From Escherichia whittamii (GTDB lineage Bacteria > Pseudomonadota > Gammaproteobacteria > Enterobacterales > Enterobacteriaceae): a stretch of DNA of 64,000 bases. The position numbers and the translations under genes are program-made. Location of the stretch: the NCBI RefSeq assembly GCF_014836715.1, contig NZ_JACSQI010000003.1, positions 127,890-191,889 of the forward strand, given 5' to 3'. Below the pieces are notes generated by a model. That model searched no databases. It was given only the letters and a program-made list of their open reading frames with translations, and had not been told where the DNA came from. Positions 43,912 to 52,726 of the stretch are shown here, piece after piece. Each line of letters starts with the position of its first letter. Position 1 is the stretch's first letter.

Positions 43912-45318
43912 ATGGATTTAGAAAATAAGTTCTCATATCATTTCCCTGATGGAATCATACTTACAGAAGATGGCATTCTTACAAAAGGGAATGAGGAATT
44001 TTACATCCCGCCGAAAGAACTCGGTGTATTATTTGTATTGCTTGAATCTGCGGGAAACGTTGTATCCAAAGATACGATCATCGAATCAGTATGGAAAAAT
44101 GTGATTGTAAGTGATGAGTCACTTACACGATGCATCTATTCATTAAGATGTATTTTTGAAAGAATTGGCTACAACCGTTGCATTGAAACCATATATAGAA
44201 AAGGTTATCGATTTAGTGGACAAGTATTCAAGATAAAAGAAAATCAAGATAATGATCCAGGCAGCACTATTGCCTTATTTCCATTTACAATATCTCACTG
44301 CAATCAGGATCCATTAGCACTTAATCAGGAACTTGTACAACTAATCTCAAATAAAAAAACAGATGATCTATATATATATCCAATGGCTGCAACCCAGTAT
44401 TGCATAGATAATAAATCTCAGACAGCCTTTCTGGCCAGATTCAAACCAGATTATTTTGTAACGGGAAGAATCAGCCAATATGATGCTTCAAACAGTTTAT
44501 ATATTGAAGTAATCGATGCAAAAAGTTTTTATCTTATTGCCAGCACACATATTCAAGCAGATGACATACAAAAAATCTCACACTTTATAATTAGTAACTT
44601 ATATCTGGCAATGAAGAAACCTAAAGCAGAACCAGAATTTATGACCCGATATATACCTTCTGATGAAAATATTTTATCAGCGGAAATGTCTGCCGGAAAA
44701 AGTGAACTGAATGAATTCACACCGGAAAACATTGCCAATGCAATAACTATATTTGAAAGTGTTAAAAATAAGTCTAATGCTCAGTCAATAACCAATGAAT
44801 GCTATTGTCTGTTGGCTGAATGCCATATGTCTATGGCACTTCATGGTCTATACGAACTTAAACATGCAACACAAAAAGCATTGGCCTTTATAGATAAGGT
44901 TTCTGACAAAAATATTTTCGATGGAAATATTTTAGGAATTATGGGACTGATAACCGGCCTTTCCGGACAAACGACTGCATCACGCATTTTTTTTGACCAT
45001 GCACAGACGCAAGTATTAGATGTAGCCTCCTTGTATTACTATAAGACACTGGTAAATATATATAACGAAAGAATTGAAGATGCCATCGCTTGTATAGACC
45101 AGTCACTGCGACTTGAACCCAAAAGACATAAATCCGCTGTAATAAAAAAATGCATTGATGTATATGTTTCTACAATACAAAATGAAAGAAACACATTCTC
45201 TTATCACGGAACTGAGAAAGAATATCATTTAGTTATTATCAATAACATCCAAAAATTGAAGCAATTGACAAAAATTAACAGCATTATTGATTTTAATGCT
45301 CAATTTGAGGTTGCCTGA
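43912..45318 (+). CDS. ygeH: HilA/EilA-like transcriptional regulator YgeH
   Basis: A 468-aa regulator. An OmpR/ToxR-type winged helix at the N terminus (about 10-110, with [20 protein letters not shown] and [12 protein letters not shown]) is followed by a long C-terminal domain with helical TPR-like repeats ([19 protein letters not shown] and [11 protein letters not shown] regions). This is the arrangement of Salmonella HilA and of EilA-type proteins, activators of type III secretion genes. The start at 43912 is preceded by GAGGTGAGCTA; an upstream ATG at 43870 has no ribosome-binding site. It is the last gene before glyU and its expected secretion-gene targets are absent nearby. Confidence 0.88.
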   Translation: MDLENKFSYHFPDGIILTEDGILTKGNEEFYIPPKELGVLFVLLESAGNVVSKDTIIESVWKNVIVSDESLTRCIYSLRCIFERIGYNRCIETIYRKGYRFSGQVFKIKENQDNDPGSTIALFPFTISHCNQDPLALNQELVQLISNKKTDDLYIYPMAATQYCIDNKSQTAFLARFKPDYFVTGRISQYDASNSLYIEVIDAKSFYLIASTHIQADDIQKISHFIISNLYLAMKKPKAEPEFMTRYIPSDENILSAEMSAGKSELNEFTPENIANAITIFESVKNKSNAQSITNECYCLLAECHMSMALHGLYELKHATQKALAFIDKVSDKNIFDGNILGIMGLITGLSGQTTASRIFFDHAQTQVLDVASLYYYKTLVNIYNERIEDAIACIDQSLRLEPKRHKSAVIKKCIDVYVSTIQNERNTFSYHGTEKEYHLVIINNIQKLKQLTKINSIIDFNAQFEVA

Positions 45319-45482
45319 ACTGCAATAAATATCATAAGAAGAATAGCGCTCTATATTTTGAGCTATACACTCTATTTTTGTTGGGGATGTTGGATTTATC
45401 TACATCTGACGTGAATGTATCAACAATAACGGAAGAATTTGATGACTACAGAAAAAACAGAGAAAGAGAAAAATTAAGAAAC

Positions 45483-45556
45483 TGGAGCGGGCGAAGGGAA
45501 TCGAACCCTCGTATAGAGCTTGGGAAGCTCTCGTTCTACCATTGAACTACGCCCGC
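45483..45556 (-). tRNA. glyU: tRNA-Gly (anticodon CCC)
   Basis: A 74-nt cloverleaf sequence with encoded CCA end (45485-45483), acceptor stem GCGGGCG/CGCCCGC, TTCGATTC T-loop and anticodon loop CTTCCCAAG (CCC, reading GGG). It marks the right border of the ETT2 island, an integration site in E. coli. Confidence 0.97.
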
Positions 45557-45573
45557 TTCGAGATGCGTAAGGC

Positions 45574-45601
45574 ATTATAAACCTTACGCTCTCCTAAGCA
45601 A
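45574..45601 (-). promoter_or_regulatory. glyU promoter
   Basis: On the minus strand TTGCTT (-35, 45601-45596) and a perfect TATAAT (-10, 45579-45574) are separated by 16 bp. They lie 18 bp before the tRNA and are followed by a GC-rich discriminator. The -10 sits within a GCGTAAGG/CCTTACGC dyad (45565-45589). Confidence 0.75.
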
Positions 45602-45634
45602 GTGCCTTGCTACTGACTGCTGATTAATTCGCCA

Positions 45635-46393
45635 TCAGCACTTTGGCTTGCTGCCCTGTGGCGGCAAGTAGCGCAAAGGATCTATTGCCGTAGCACGGTA
45701 GCGAATCTGGAAATGTAGCCGCACGGATTCCGCATCAGTACTCCCCATAGTCGCTATCTTTTGCCCAGCTTTAACACTTTGCCCATTGTTCACCAGCATC
45801 GTGTCGTTATGGGCATAAGCAGTAATGTAATCTTCACTGTGTTTAATCATGATGAGATTACCGTAGCCACGTAGCTGATTACCCACGTATACCACTTTAC
45901 CAGCACCTGCGGCGTATATTGGCGTTCCGCGCGCCGCCGCAATATCAATCCCTTTATTGCCGCCATCTGCCATTGAGTAAGGCATAATAACCTTTCCGCT
46001 CGTTGGCCATAACCAGCAACGTTGCCCAACCGGCGGCCATGAAGATTTCGAAACGGCCGAAGACGGTGTCACTGACGCTGTTTTTGTCGTCGATTTTCCG
46101 GTGGATTTACGCGTGCTGTTACTACTTTTTTTCGCCCCACCAAGTTTCAATTTTTGGCCGATTTCTATGGTATAGGGGGGTGAAATGTCATTGAGTCGGG
46201 CTAGCTCTTTTACGCTGGTCCCCGTGGTGCGTGAAATACGATAAAGCGTATCCCCCCGTTTCACGGTGTAAACGGAGCCGGAATACGTTCCTGTATCTGA
46301 TGATTTGTTACCCGAACAGCCAGCCAGAAGCAGCCCTACTGATAACAGCATCACGATACCCAGAGTTTTTTTATTCAGGCGTCCTGCGCTCAA
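45635..46393 (-). CDS. ygeR: LysM/LytM lipoprotein YgeR (ActS, amidase activator)
   Basis: A 252-aa lipoprotein: signal peptide with lipobox L-L-A-G-C (Cys 26), a LysM peptidoglycan-binding domain (YTVKRGDTLYRISRTTGTSV), a Ser/Thr/Lys-rich linker and a degenerate M23/LytM domain. The zinc ligands are altered (KGIDIAA for HxGxD; YAHND for HxH), as in the non-enzymatic activators EnvC and NlpD. K-12 YgeR/ActS activates AmiA-C amidases, linking it functionally to amiC elsewhere in this window. It is upstream of glyU on the same strand. Confidence 0.94.
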   Translation of the reverse strand: MSAGRLNKKTLGIVMLLSVGLLLAGCSGNKSSDTGTYSGSVYTVKRGDTLYRISRTTGTSVKELARLNDISPPYTIEIGQKLKLGGAKKSSNSTRKSTGKSTTKTASVTPSSAVSKSSWPPVGQRCWLWPTSGKVIMPYSMADGGNKGIDIAAARGTPIYAAGAGKVVYVGNQLRGYGNLIMIKHSEDYITAYAHNDTMLVNNGQSVKAGQKIATMGSTDAESVRLHFQIRYRATAIDPLRYLPPQGSKPKC

Positions 46394-46570
46394 AATCTTT
46401 CCTCGCTAAAAAACAAGACGCTATATCATAGCAGCCCCCCGTCAGATCCCCAATCCATTGCGTGGGAACAGGCATGTACGAATCAATAACTGTTCAAGAA
46501 TCTATTAGCACCGTTGGCAAACTATGACGAAATCGGAACCGTCCTGATTGACCTCTAACACTCATTTATC

Positions 46571-46600
46571 ACAATGATTTTTATCACACTCATATTGATA
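46571..46600 (+). promoter_or_regulatory. Candidate activator region upstream of xdhA
   Basis: AATGATTTTTATCACA (46573-46588) resembles a CRP/FNR dyad, and the adjacent CTCATATTGATA (46589-46600) is the exact reverse complement of a 12-mer upstream of ygeW (TATCAATATGAG, 52407-52418). It lies about 130 bp before the predicted sigma54 transcription start, the usual distance for an enhancer. It is the proposed UacR operator. The rest of 46394-46769 is leader and the ygeR promoter region. Confidence 0.5.
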
Positions 46601-46698
46601 AACTGCACTCACTTTCTTTGCTGATAAAAATGCATCATCCGTAGTATTTTTTTAACGACGTCACACTTCCCCCCTCCCCTCGTGCTTATAGTCGTTTC

Positions 46699-46714
46699 TG
46701 GCGTAATTCTTGCC
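46699..46714 (+). promoter_or_regulatory. Sigma54 promoter of xdhABC
   Basis: TGGCGTAATTCTTGC fits TGGCAC-N5-TTGC, with GG at -24 and GC at -12 in exact spacing. Transcription should begin near 46725, some 45 bp before xdhA. Confidence 0.75.
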
Positions 46715-46769
46715 TGCAAAGACTTAATCATTGCCATAAGAACCAAATGTTCAAATCAAGGGGATTTCT

Positions 46770-49067
46770 ATGGAAGCGCGGGAAGCAACCGCTACAGGTG
46801 AATCATGCATGCGCGTCGATGCCATTGCGAAGGTCACCGGGCGGGCACGATATACTGACGATTATGTTATGGCGGGCATGTGTTACGCGAAATATGTTCG
46901 TAGCCCAATTGCACATGGTTATGCGGTAAGCATTAACGATGAACAAGCCAGAAGTTTACCAGGCGTACTGGCTGTATTTACCTGGGAGGATGTCCCTGAT
47001 ATTTCCTTTGCCACGGCGGGCCATGCCTGGACTCTGGATGAGAATAAACGCGATACCGCCGATCGCGCCCTGTTAACACGCCACGTCCGCCATCATGGAG
47101 ATGCGGTTGCTATTGTCGTTGCCCGTGATGAGCTCACAGCGGAAAAAGCGGCGCAACTTGTCCATATCGAATGGCAGGAATTGCCCGTCATTACCACGCC
47201 AGAAGCGGCACTGGCAGAAGACGCTGCGCCAATCCATAGCGGTGGCAATTTACTGAAACAAAGCACAATGTCGACAGGTAATGTCCAGCAAGCAATCGAC
47301 GCCGCCGATTACCAGGTGCAGGGGCATTATCAGACGCCGGTCATTCAACATTGCCATATGGAAAGCGTGACCTCATTGGCGTGGATGGAAGACGATTCAC
47401 GAATTACCATCGTTTCCAGCACCCAAATCCCGCACATTGTCCGCCGCGTTGTCGGTCAGGCGCTGGATATTCCCTGGTCGTGCGTGCGAGTCATCAAGCC
47501 CTTTGTTGGCGGTGGTTTTGGTAATAAACAAGATGTACTGGAAGAACCGATGGCGGCATTCCTGACCAGTAAACTCGGCGGCATTCCGGTGAAAGTTTCC
47601 CTAAGCCGCGAAGAATGTTTTCTGGCGACCCGCACTCGCCACGCTTTTACCATTGACGGACAAATGGGCGTAAACCGCGATGGTACGCTGAAAGGCTATA
47701 GCCTGGATGTTCTGTCTAACACCGGTGCTTACGCTTCACACGGTCATTCCATCGCTTCTGCAGGCGGCAATAAAGTTGCTTATCTCTACCCGCGCTGTGC
47801 CTATTCTTATAGCTCAAAGACTTGCTATACCAACCTGCCCTCAGCGGGTGCGATGCGTGGTTATGGCGCGCCGCAGGTGGTTTTTGCTGTTGAATCCATG
47901 CTGGATGACGCTGCTGAAGCGCTGGGTATCGACCCTATCGAAATTCGTTTACGCAACGCCGCTCGTGAAGGCGATGCAAATCCGCTCACAGGCAAACGTA
48001 TTTACAGTGCCGGATTACCAGAGTGCCTGGAAAAAGGGCGGGAAATCTTTGAATGGGAAAAGCGCCGTGTGGAGTGCCAGAAGCAACAAGGTAATCTGCG
48101 CCGCGGCGTTGGTGTTGCCTGTTTTAGTTACACCTCCAACACCTGGCCTGTCGGTGTAGAAATCGCTGGCGCGCGCCTGTTGATGAATCAGGATGGAACC
48201 ATCAACGTGCAGAGCGGCGCGACGGAAATCGGTCAGGGTGCCGATACCGTGTTCTCGCAAATGGTGGCTGAAACCGTAGGCGTTCCGGTCAGTGATGTCC
48301 GCGTAATTTCGACGCAAGATACCGATATTACGCCATTCGATCCAGGCGCGTTTGCTTCACGTCAGAGCTATGTCGCAGCCCCGGCACTACGCAGTGCAGC
48401 GCTTTTGCTAAGAGAGAAAATTCTCGCCCACGCCGCAGTAATACTGCATCAGTCGGCGATGAATCTAACCCTGATAAAAGGCCATATCGTACTGGTTGAA
48501 AGACCGGAAGAGGCGTTACTGTCGTTAAAAGATCTGGCAATGGATGCATTTTATCATCCCGAGCGTGGCGGGCAGCTTTCTGCAGAAAGCTCAATCAAAA
48601 CTACCACAAACCCACCTGCATTTGGCTGTACCTTTGTTGATCTGACGGTCGATATCGCGCTGTGTAAGGTCACCATCAACCGCATCCTCAATGTTCATGA
48701 TTCGGGCCATATTCTTAATCCGCTGCTGGCTGAAGGTCAGGTTCACGGCGGGATGGGGATGGGCATCGGCTGGGCGCTTTTTGAAGAGATGATTATCGAC
48801 GCGAAAAGTGGCGTGGTACGTAACCCAAATTTACTGGATTACAAAATGCCGACCATGCCGGATCTGCCACAACTGGAAAGTGCGTTTGTCGAAATAAATG
48901 AACCACAATCCGCATACGGACATAAGTCACTGGGTGAGCCGCCAATTATTCCTGTTGCCGCTGCAATTCGTAATGCGGTGAAGATGGCTACCGGTGTCGC
49001 AATCAATACGCTGCCGCTAACGCCAAAACGGTTATATGAAGAGTTCCATCTGGCAGGATTGATTTGA
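46770..49067 (+). CDS. xdhA: Xanthine dehydrogenase, molybdenum-binding subunit
   Basis: The large subunit of a three-part molybdenum hydroxylase for hypoxanthine/xanthine, with molybdopterin cofactor. An aldehyde-oxidase/xanthine-dehydrogenase hammerhead domain (about 20-135) is followed by the Mo-binding domain (with PFVGGGFGNKQDVLEEP, AMRGYGAPQV, EIGQGADTVFSQ and HSLGEPP-type KSLGEPPIIPVAAAI). The start at 46770 (765 aa) has a strong AAGGGG ribosome-binding site and includes T-G-E-S-C-M-R-V-D, the conserved N-terminal G-x-S-x-x-R-x-D pattern. The 752-aa K-12 annotation I remember starts inside this motif, so it is probably too short. First gene of a sigma54-driven operon. Confidence 0.95.
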   Translation: MEAREATATGESCMRVDAIAKVTGRARYTDDYVMAGMCYAKYVRSPIAHGYAVSINDEQARSLPGVLAVFTWEDVPDISFATAGHAWTLDENKRDTADRALLTRHVRHHGDAVAIVVARDELTAEKAAQLVHIEWQELPVITTPEAALAEDAAPIHSGGNLLKQSTMSTGNVQQAIDAADYQVQGHYQTPVIQHCHMESVTSLAWMEDDSRITIVSSTQIPHIVRRVVGQALDIPWSCVRVIKPFVGGGFGNKQDVLEEPMAAFLTSKLGGIPVKVSLSREECFLATRTRHAFTIDGQMGVNRDGTLKGYSLDVLSNTGAYASHGHSIASAGGNKVAYLYPRCAYSYSSKTCYTNLPSAGAMRGYGAPQVVFAVESMLDDAAEALGIDPIEIRLRNAAREGDANPLTGKRIYSAGLPECLEKGREIFEWEKRRVECQKQQGNLRRGVGVACFSYTSNTWPVGVEIAGARLLMNQDGTINVQSGATEIGQGADTVFSQMVAETVGVPVSDVRVISTQDTDITPFDPGAFASRQSYVAAPALRSAALLLREKILAHAAVILHQSAMNLTLIKGHIVLVERPEEALLSLKDLAMDAFYHPERGGQLSAESSIKTTTNPPAFGCTFVDLTVDIALCKVTINRILNVHDSGHILNPLLAEGQVHGGMGMGIGWALFEEMIIDAKSGVVRNPNLLDYKMPTMPDLPQLESAFVEINEPQSAYGHKSLGEPPIIPVAAAIRNAVKMATGVAINTLPLTPKRLYEEFHLAGLI

Positions 49068-49077
49068 GGATAACATC

Positions 49078-49956
49078 ATGTTTGATTTTGCTTCTTACCA
49101 TCGCGCAACGACCGTTGCCGATGCAACCAACCTGCTGGCTCAAAATCCGCAGGCCAAACTGCTCGCCGGTGGCACTGACGTACTAATTCAACTCCACCAT
49201 CATAATGATCGCTATCGCCATATTGTTGATATCCACAATCTGGGGGAGCTTCGGGGAATTACGCTGGCGGAAGATGGTGCACTACGCATCGGCTCTGCGA
49301 CGACCTTTACCCAGTTAATAGAAAATCAGTTAACGCAACATCATCTCCCGGCGTTATGCGCTGCGGCTTCGTCTATTGCCGGCCCGCAAATCCGTAACGT
49401 CGCTACCTACGGCGGAAATATTTGTAACGGTGCCACCAGCGCAGACTCAGCCACGCCAACGCTGATTTACGACGCGAGACTGGAAATCCATTCACCGCGT
49501 GGGATCCGTTTTGTCTCGATTAATGGTTTTCATACCGGACCGGGCAAGGTTTCCCTTGAGCATGATGAAATTCTGGTCGCGTTTCATTTTCCTCCGCAGC
49601 CAAAAGAACACGCAGGTAGCGCACATTATAAATATGCCATGCGCGACGCGATGGATATTTCAACAATCGGGTGTGCCGCTCACTGTCGATTGAACAACGG
49701 CTACTTCAGCGAGTTGCGTCTGGCATTTGGCGTTGCTGCGCCTACGCCGATCCGCTGCCAGCACGCCGAACAGGCTGCGCAAAATGAGCCATTAAACCTG
49801 CAAACGCTGGAGGCCATCTGCGAATCTGTCCTGCAGGATGTCGCACCGCGCTCTTCATGGCGAGCAAGTAAAGAGTTCCGTCTGCATCTCATCCAGACGA
49901 TGACCAAAAAAGTGATTAGCGAAGCCGTCGCTGCGGCGGGGGGAAAATTGCAATGA
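49078..49956 (+). CDS. xdhB: Xanthine dehydrogenase, FAD-binding subunit
   Basis: A 292-aa FAD subunit with the CO-dehydrogenase-type flavin motifs [17 protein letters not shown] and [18 protein letters not shown]. It passes electrons between the iron-sulfur subunit and the acceptor. It lies 10 bp after xdhA and overlaps xdhC by 4 bp, so the three are made together. The length equals K-12. Confidence 0.95.
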   Translation: MFDFASYHRATTVADATNLLAQNPQAKLLAGGTDVLIQLHHHNDRYRHIVDIHNLGELRGITLAEDGALRIGSATTFTQLIENQLTQHHLPALCAAASSIAGPQIRNVATYGGNICNGATSADSATPTLIYDARLEIHSPRGIRFVSINGFHTGPGKVSLEHDEILVAFHFPPQPKEHAGSAHYKYAMRDAMDISTIGCAAHCRLNNGYFSELRLAFGVAAPTPIRCQHAEQAAQNEPLNLQTLEAICESVLQDVAPRSSWRASKEFRLHLIQTMTKKVISEAVAAAGGKLQ

Positions 49957-50432
49957 ATCACAGCGAAAGTATTACTATTGAATGCATCATTAACGGTATG
50001 CCTTTTCAGCTTCACGCCGCGCCAGGCATGCCGCTCTCGGAACTGCTCCGCGAACAAGGGCTGCTTAGTGTCAAACAAGGATGCTGCGTTGGTGAATGCG
50101 GTGCCTGTACGGTGCTGGTTGACGGAACCGCGATAGACAGCTGCTTATACCTGGCCGCATGGGCTGAAGGAAAACAGATCCGCACGCTGGAAGGCGAGGC
50201 AAAAAGCGGCAAACTGTCTCATGTACAACAGGCTTATGCGAAATCTGGCGCTGTACAGTGTGGTTTTTGTACGCCGGGGCTTATTATGGCCACTACGGCG
50301 ATGCTGGCAAAACCTCGAGAAAAACCGTTAACCATTACGGAAATTCGCCGTGGTTTGGCTGGGAATCTGTGTCGCTGTACCGGATATCAAATGATTGTGA
50401 ATACAGTCCTGGACTGCGAAGAAACGAAGTAA
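49953..50432 (+). CDS. xdhC: Xanthine dehydrogenase, 2Fe-2S subunit
   Basis: A 159-aa subunit with both expected clusters: a plant-ferredoxin-type cluster ([12 protein letters not shown] with a later Cys) and a four-helix-bundle cluster (QCGFCTPG and LCRCTGY). It completes the XdhABC enzyme. The ATG overlaps the xdhB stop by 4 bp. An intrinsic terminator follows. Confidence 0.96.
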   Translation: MNHSESITIECIINGMPFQLHAAPGMPLSELLREQGLLSVKQGCCVGECGACTVLVDGTAIDSCLYLAAWAEGKQIRTLEGEAKSGKLSHVQQAYAKSGAVQCGFCTPGLIMATTAMLAKPREKPLTITEIRRGLAGNLCRCTGYQMIVNTVLDCEETK

Positions 50433-50438
50433 AACGCA

Positions 50439-50467
50439 ATCCGGCCTGAATTCAGGCCGGATTTTTT
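50439..50467 (+). terminator. xdhABC terminator
   Basis: A perfect 12-bp palindromic stem ATCCGGCCTGAA/TTCAGGCCGGAT (50439-50462) then TTTTTT. Being symmetric, with only 10 bp to the ygeV stop, it probably also serves the convergent ygeV end. Confidence 0.93.
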
Positions 50468-50472
50468 GATGG

Positions 50473-52251
50473 CTATGCGCTTAACAATTCATATTTCTTA
50501 ATTTTACGATAAAGCGTGGCGATGCCAATTCCCAACTCATCAGCGACTTGCTTCTTACTGTTATGCCGTGAGAGCGCTTCGCGAATCATCTGTTTTTCCA
50601 TCTCCTCTAGCGCCGTGCCGCCAGCATCATCGAGAGCCAAATGTGCCTCGCTGGCTTCTGGCGTCTCACTTTGCTCCGTCGTACCGTTATTAACCAGATT
50701 TGGTGGTAGTAGCGTACTGTCGATGACTTCGCCCGAAGGAACGACGTTAACCAGATATTCCATCAAATTACTTAACTCTCGCAGGTTTCCAGGCCAACGA
50801 TGCTTACGCAGTAACTCAACAACATCGGGAGCAATACCAGGGTAAACCGATCCCAAGCGACGGGTATGGAGATGTAAAAAGTAATGCACCAGCAGTTCAA
50901 TATCTTCCTGACGCTCACGTAGCGGCGGCAGAGTGATAGGAATAACGTTAAGTCGGTAGAAAAGATCTTCGCGGAATTTACCTTCGGCTATGAACTGAGC
51001 CAGATTCTGGTTAGTTGCAGAAATGATGCGAATGTCGACCTGTATTGGACTACTGGCGCCAATAGGCAGGATCTCACGCGCTTCAATCGCCCGCAGCAGT
51101 TTTGCCTGAAGCATTAAAGGCATATCGCCAATTTCATCAAGAAACAGCGTTCCCGTGTTTGCTGCCTGAATCAGCCCTGTTTTACCGTTGGCAGAAGCGC
51201 CAGTAAATGCGCCTTTAACATAACCGAACAGCTCGCTCTCCAGAAGCTGCTCCGGAATCGCCGCGCAGTTGATAGCGATAAAGGGTTTGTTCCGTCGCCC
51301 ACTCAACTTATGAATAGCACGGGCCACCACTTCTTTTCCGGTCCCACTTTCACCAACGACCATGACGCTGGAGGGGCTGGGCGCGATGCGGCTAATAAGC
51401 TGTTTTAATTGCCGCATAACACGGCACTCACCAACCAATTGTTCAATATGCGGTTCATCAGATGCATTTGCCACGGAAAAACTGGTATGGGATTGGTGAA
51501 ACGCCATTAAAAATAGCTGTCGTCCCTGAATGTTATGCAACTGACCAATTATCAATTCACTTTTATCATCCCACGAGACAATATGTTGCATATGTCCATG
51601 AGTAAAATTACTCTCAAATGTTAATGGCCTGAAACGAATAAGTTTCCCAACCATATTATTTTGAACTACGCCAAGTGTTTTTAATGCAGTCTGGTTAACG
51701 AACTGAACACGATTGTCCTCATCAATAACTAATACACCTTGATCCATATTATCGATCATGGTAGCAAATATTTTACTGATGTTATCTCCCGGCCCCTGCT
51801 CTTCCAGGAGTTTAGAGACAAAAATAGTCGATATATGGCGAACGTAATCTGAAAATTCGCGTAAATTATCACTGATATGTTCTTGTTGCTCATGAGTAAC
51901 AGCAATCAAACTTATCACTCCGATACAACGATCCTGCAGAATAACGGGCGTCCCCAGGAACGCCTTCTCACGACAACTCTCTTTATTGTCACAGCCTTCA
52001 CAAAGGGGATCGAAGCGAGAATGTGTCACGACCTTTTCGGTTTTCGTTTCGAGGACATAGCGGAGCAAGCGTGAGTTGCCACTCAACTGGCGACCAAGAG
52101 ATTTCCCATATGCGCCGGTTCCAGCGACGCGACACAAGTTTTCATCAACGATCTCAACTTCAAGCTGCAAAACGCTGGCTAGCATTCTGGCAAAACGCTG
52201 AATTGTTGGTTGAATTTGCATCAAAACTGACTGCGTATTAGCAAGCTCCAT
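50473..52251 (-). CDS. ygeV: Sigma54-dependent regulator of urate/purine genes (YgeV, UacR)
   Basis: A 592-aa bacterial enhancer-binding protein. A Cys-rich N-terminal sensory region (CEGCDNKESC, about 90-100) and a PAS-like domain (about 170-260) precede the AAA+ domain with Walker A GESGTGKE, the sigma54-contact motif GAFTGA and LFLDEIGDMP, then a Fis-type helix-turn-helix (KKQVADELGIGIATLYRKIK). Start 52251 has a GGAAGG ribosome-binding site; an in-frame start seven codons earlier is weaker. I recall K-12 YgeV (UacR) as the activator of anaerobic urate degradation genes. Its position between xdhABC and ygeW, both with sigma54 promoters, fits this. Confidence 0.93.
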   Translation of the reverse strand: MELANTQSVLMQIQPTIQRFARMLASVLQLEVEIVDENLCRVAGTGAYGKSLGRQLSGNSRLLRYVLETKTEKVVTHSRFDPLCEGCDNKESCREKAFLGTPVILQDRCIGVISLIAVTHEQQEHISDNLREFSDYVRHISTIFVSKLLEEQGPGDNISKIFATMIDNMDQGVLVIDEDNRVQFVNQTALKTLGVVQNNMVGKLIRFRPLTFESNFTHGHMQHIVSWDDKSELIIGQLHNIQGRQLFLMAFHQSHTSFSVANASDEPHIEQLVGECRVMRQLKQLISRIAPSPSSVMVVGESGTGKEVVARAIHKLSGRRNKPFIAINCAAIPEQLLESELFGYVKGAFTGASANGKTGLIQAANTGTLFLDEIGDMPLMLQAKLLRAIEAREILPIGASSPIQVDIRIISATNQNLAQFIAEGKFREDLFYRLNVIPITLPPLRERQEDIELLVHYFLHLHTRRLGSVYPGIAPDVVELLRKHRWPGNLRELSNLMEYLVNVVPSGEVIDSTLLPPNLVNNGTTEQSETPEASEAHLALDDAGGTALEEMEKQMIREALSRHNSKKQVADELGIGIATLYRKIKKYELLSA

Positions 52252-52357
52252 AGCTTTACCTTCCAGAATCACTTAAAAGTCGATCATTGAAGACGTTGAT
52301 GGTTCACAGATCATAACGATATTAACTCAGGCAAAAATCGCTTTGCTAAAAACATAA

Positions 52358-52418
52358 GATTTTTATCACTTTCTAATGAAATTATGGAAGTGATATCACA
52401 TTTCTATATCAATATGAG
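52358..52418 (+). promoter_or_regulatory. Candidate activator region upstream of ygeW
   Basis: The 475-bp ygeV-ygeW gap contains GATTTTTATCAC (52358-52369), the perfect palindrome GTGATATCAC (52390-52399) and TATCAATATGAG (52407-52418), the 12-mer shared with the xdhA upstream region. It lies about 230 bp before the predicted ygeW start, a workable enhancer distance. The rest of 52252-52726 is leader and promoter DNA with no gene seen. Confidence 0.5.
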
Positions 52419-52620
52419 AATTACGGGTGTGAGTTTATCAAACTGACGAGGTTTCACCTGCCCCTTTATCTTATTTCTGATACTTAGCAGCAAATAAATA
52501 ACAGCGTTAAAAAAGCCAAACGTTTTCGTATATTCTTAACTTCCGTAGTGTGGCGATAATTTGTGATCAATCCCACATATCCCCTGTCAGATTAGCGTTT
52601 CATGACCGCGTAGATAATTC

Positions 52621-52636
52621 TGGCATGTTTATTGTT
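52621..52636 (+). promoter_or_regulatory. Sigma54-type promoter of ygeW
   Basis: TGGCATGTTTATTGTT fits TGGCAC-N5-TTGC with exact -24/-12 spacing but GT in place of GC at -12. Transcription should begin near 52647. Confidence 0.6.
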
Positions 52637-52726
52637 AGTCCCTGGTATAGCTGTGAAAACACCAATCACTTTGGCAAGTCACAGTGAAATAAACCACTTT
52701 GCCTGTCATTCCACTACCGGGACTTT

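Noticed and set aside
45319..45482. Possible att site or integrase remnant between ygeH and glyU
   Set aside because: No direct repeat of the tRNA 3' end and no integrase-like frame were found in the 164 bp.
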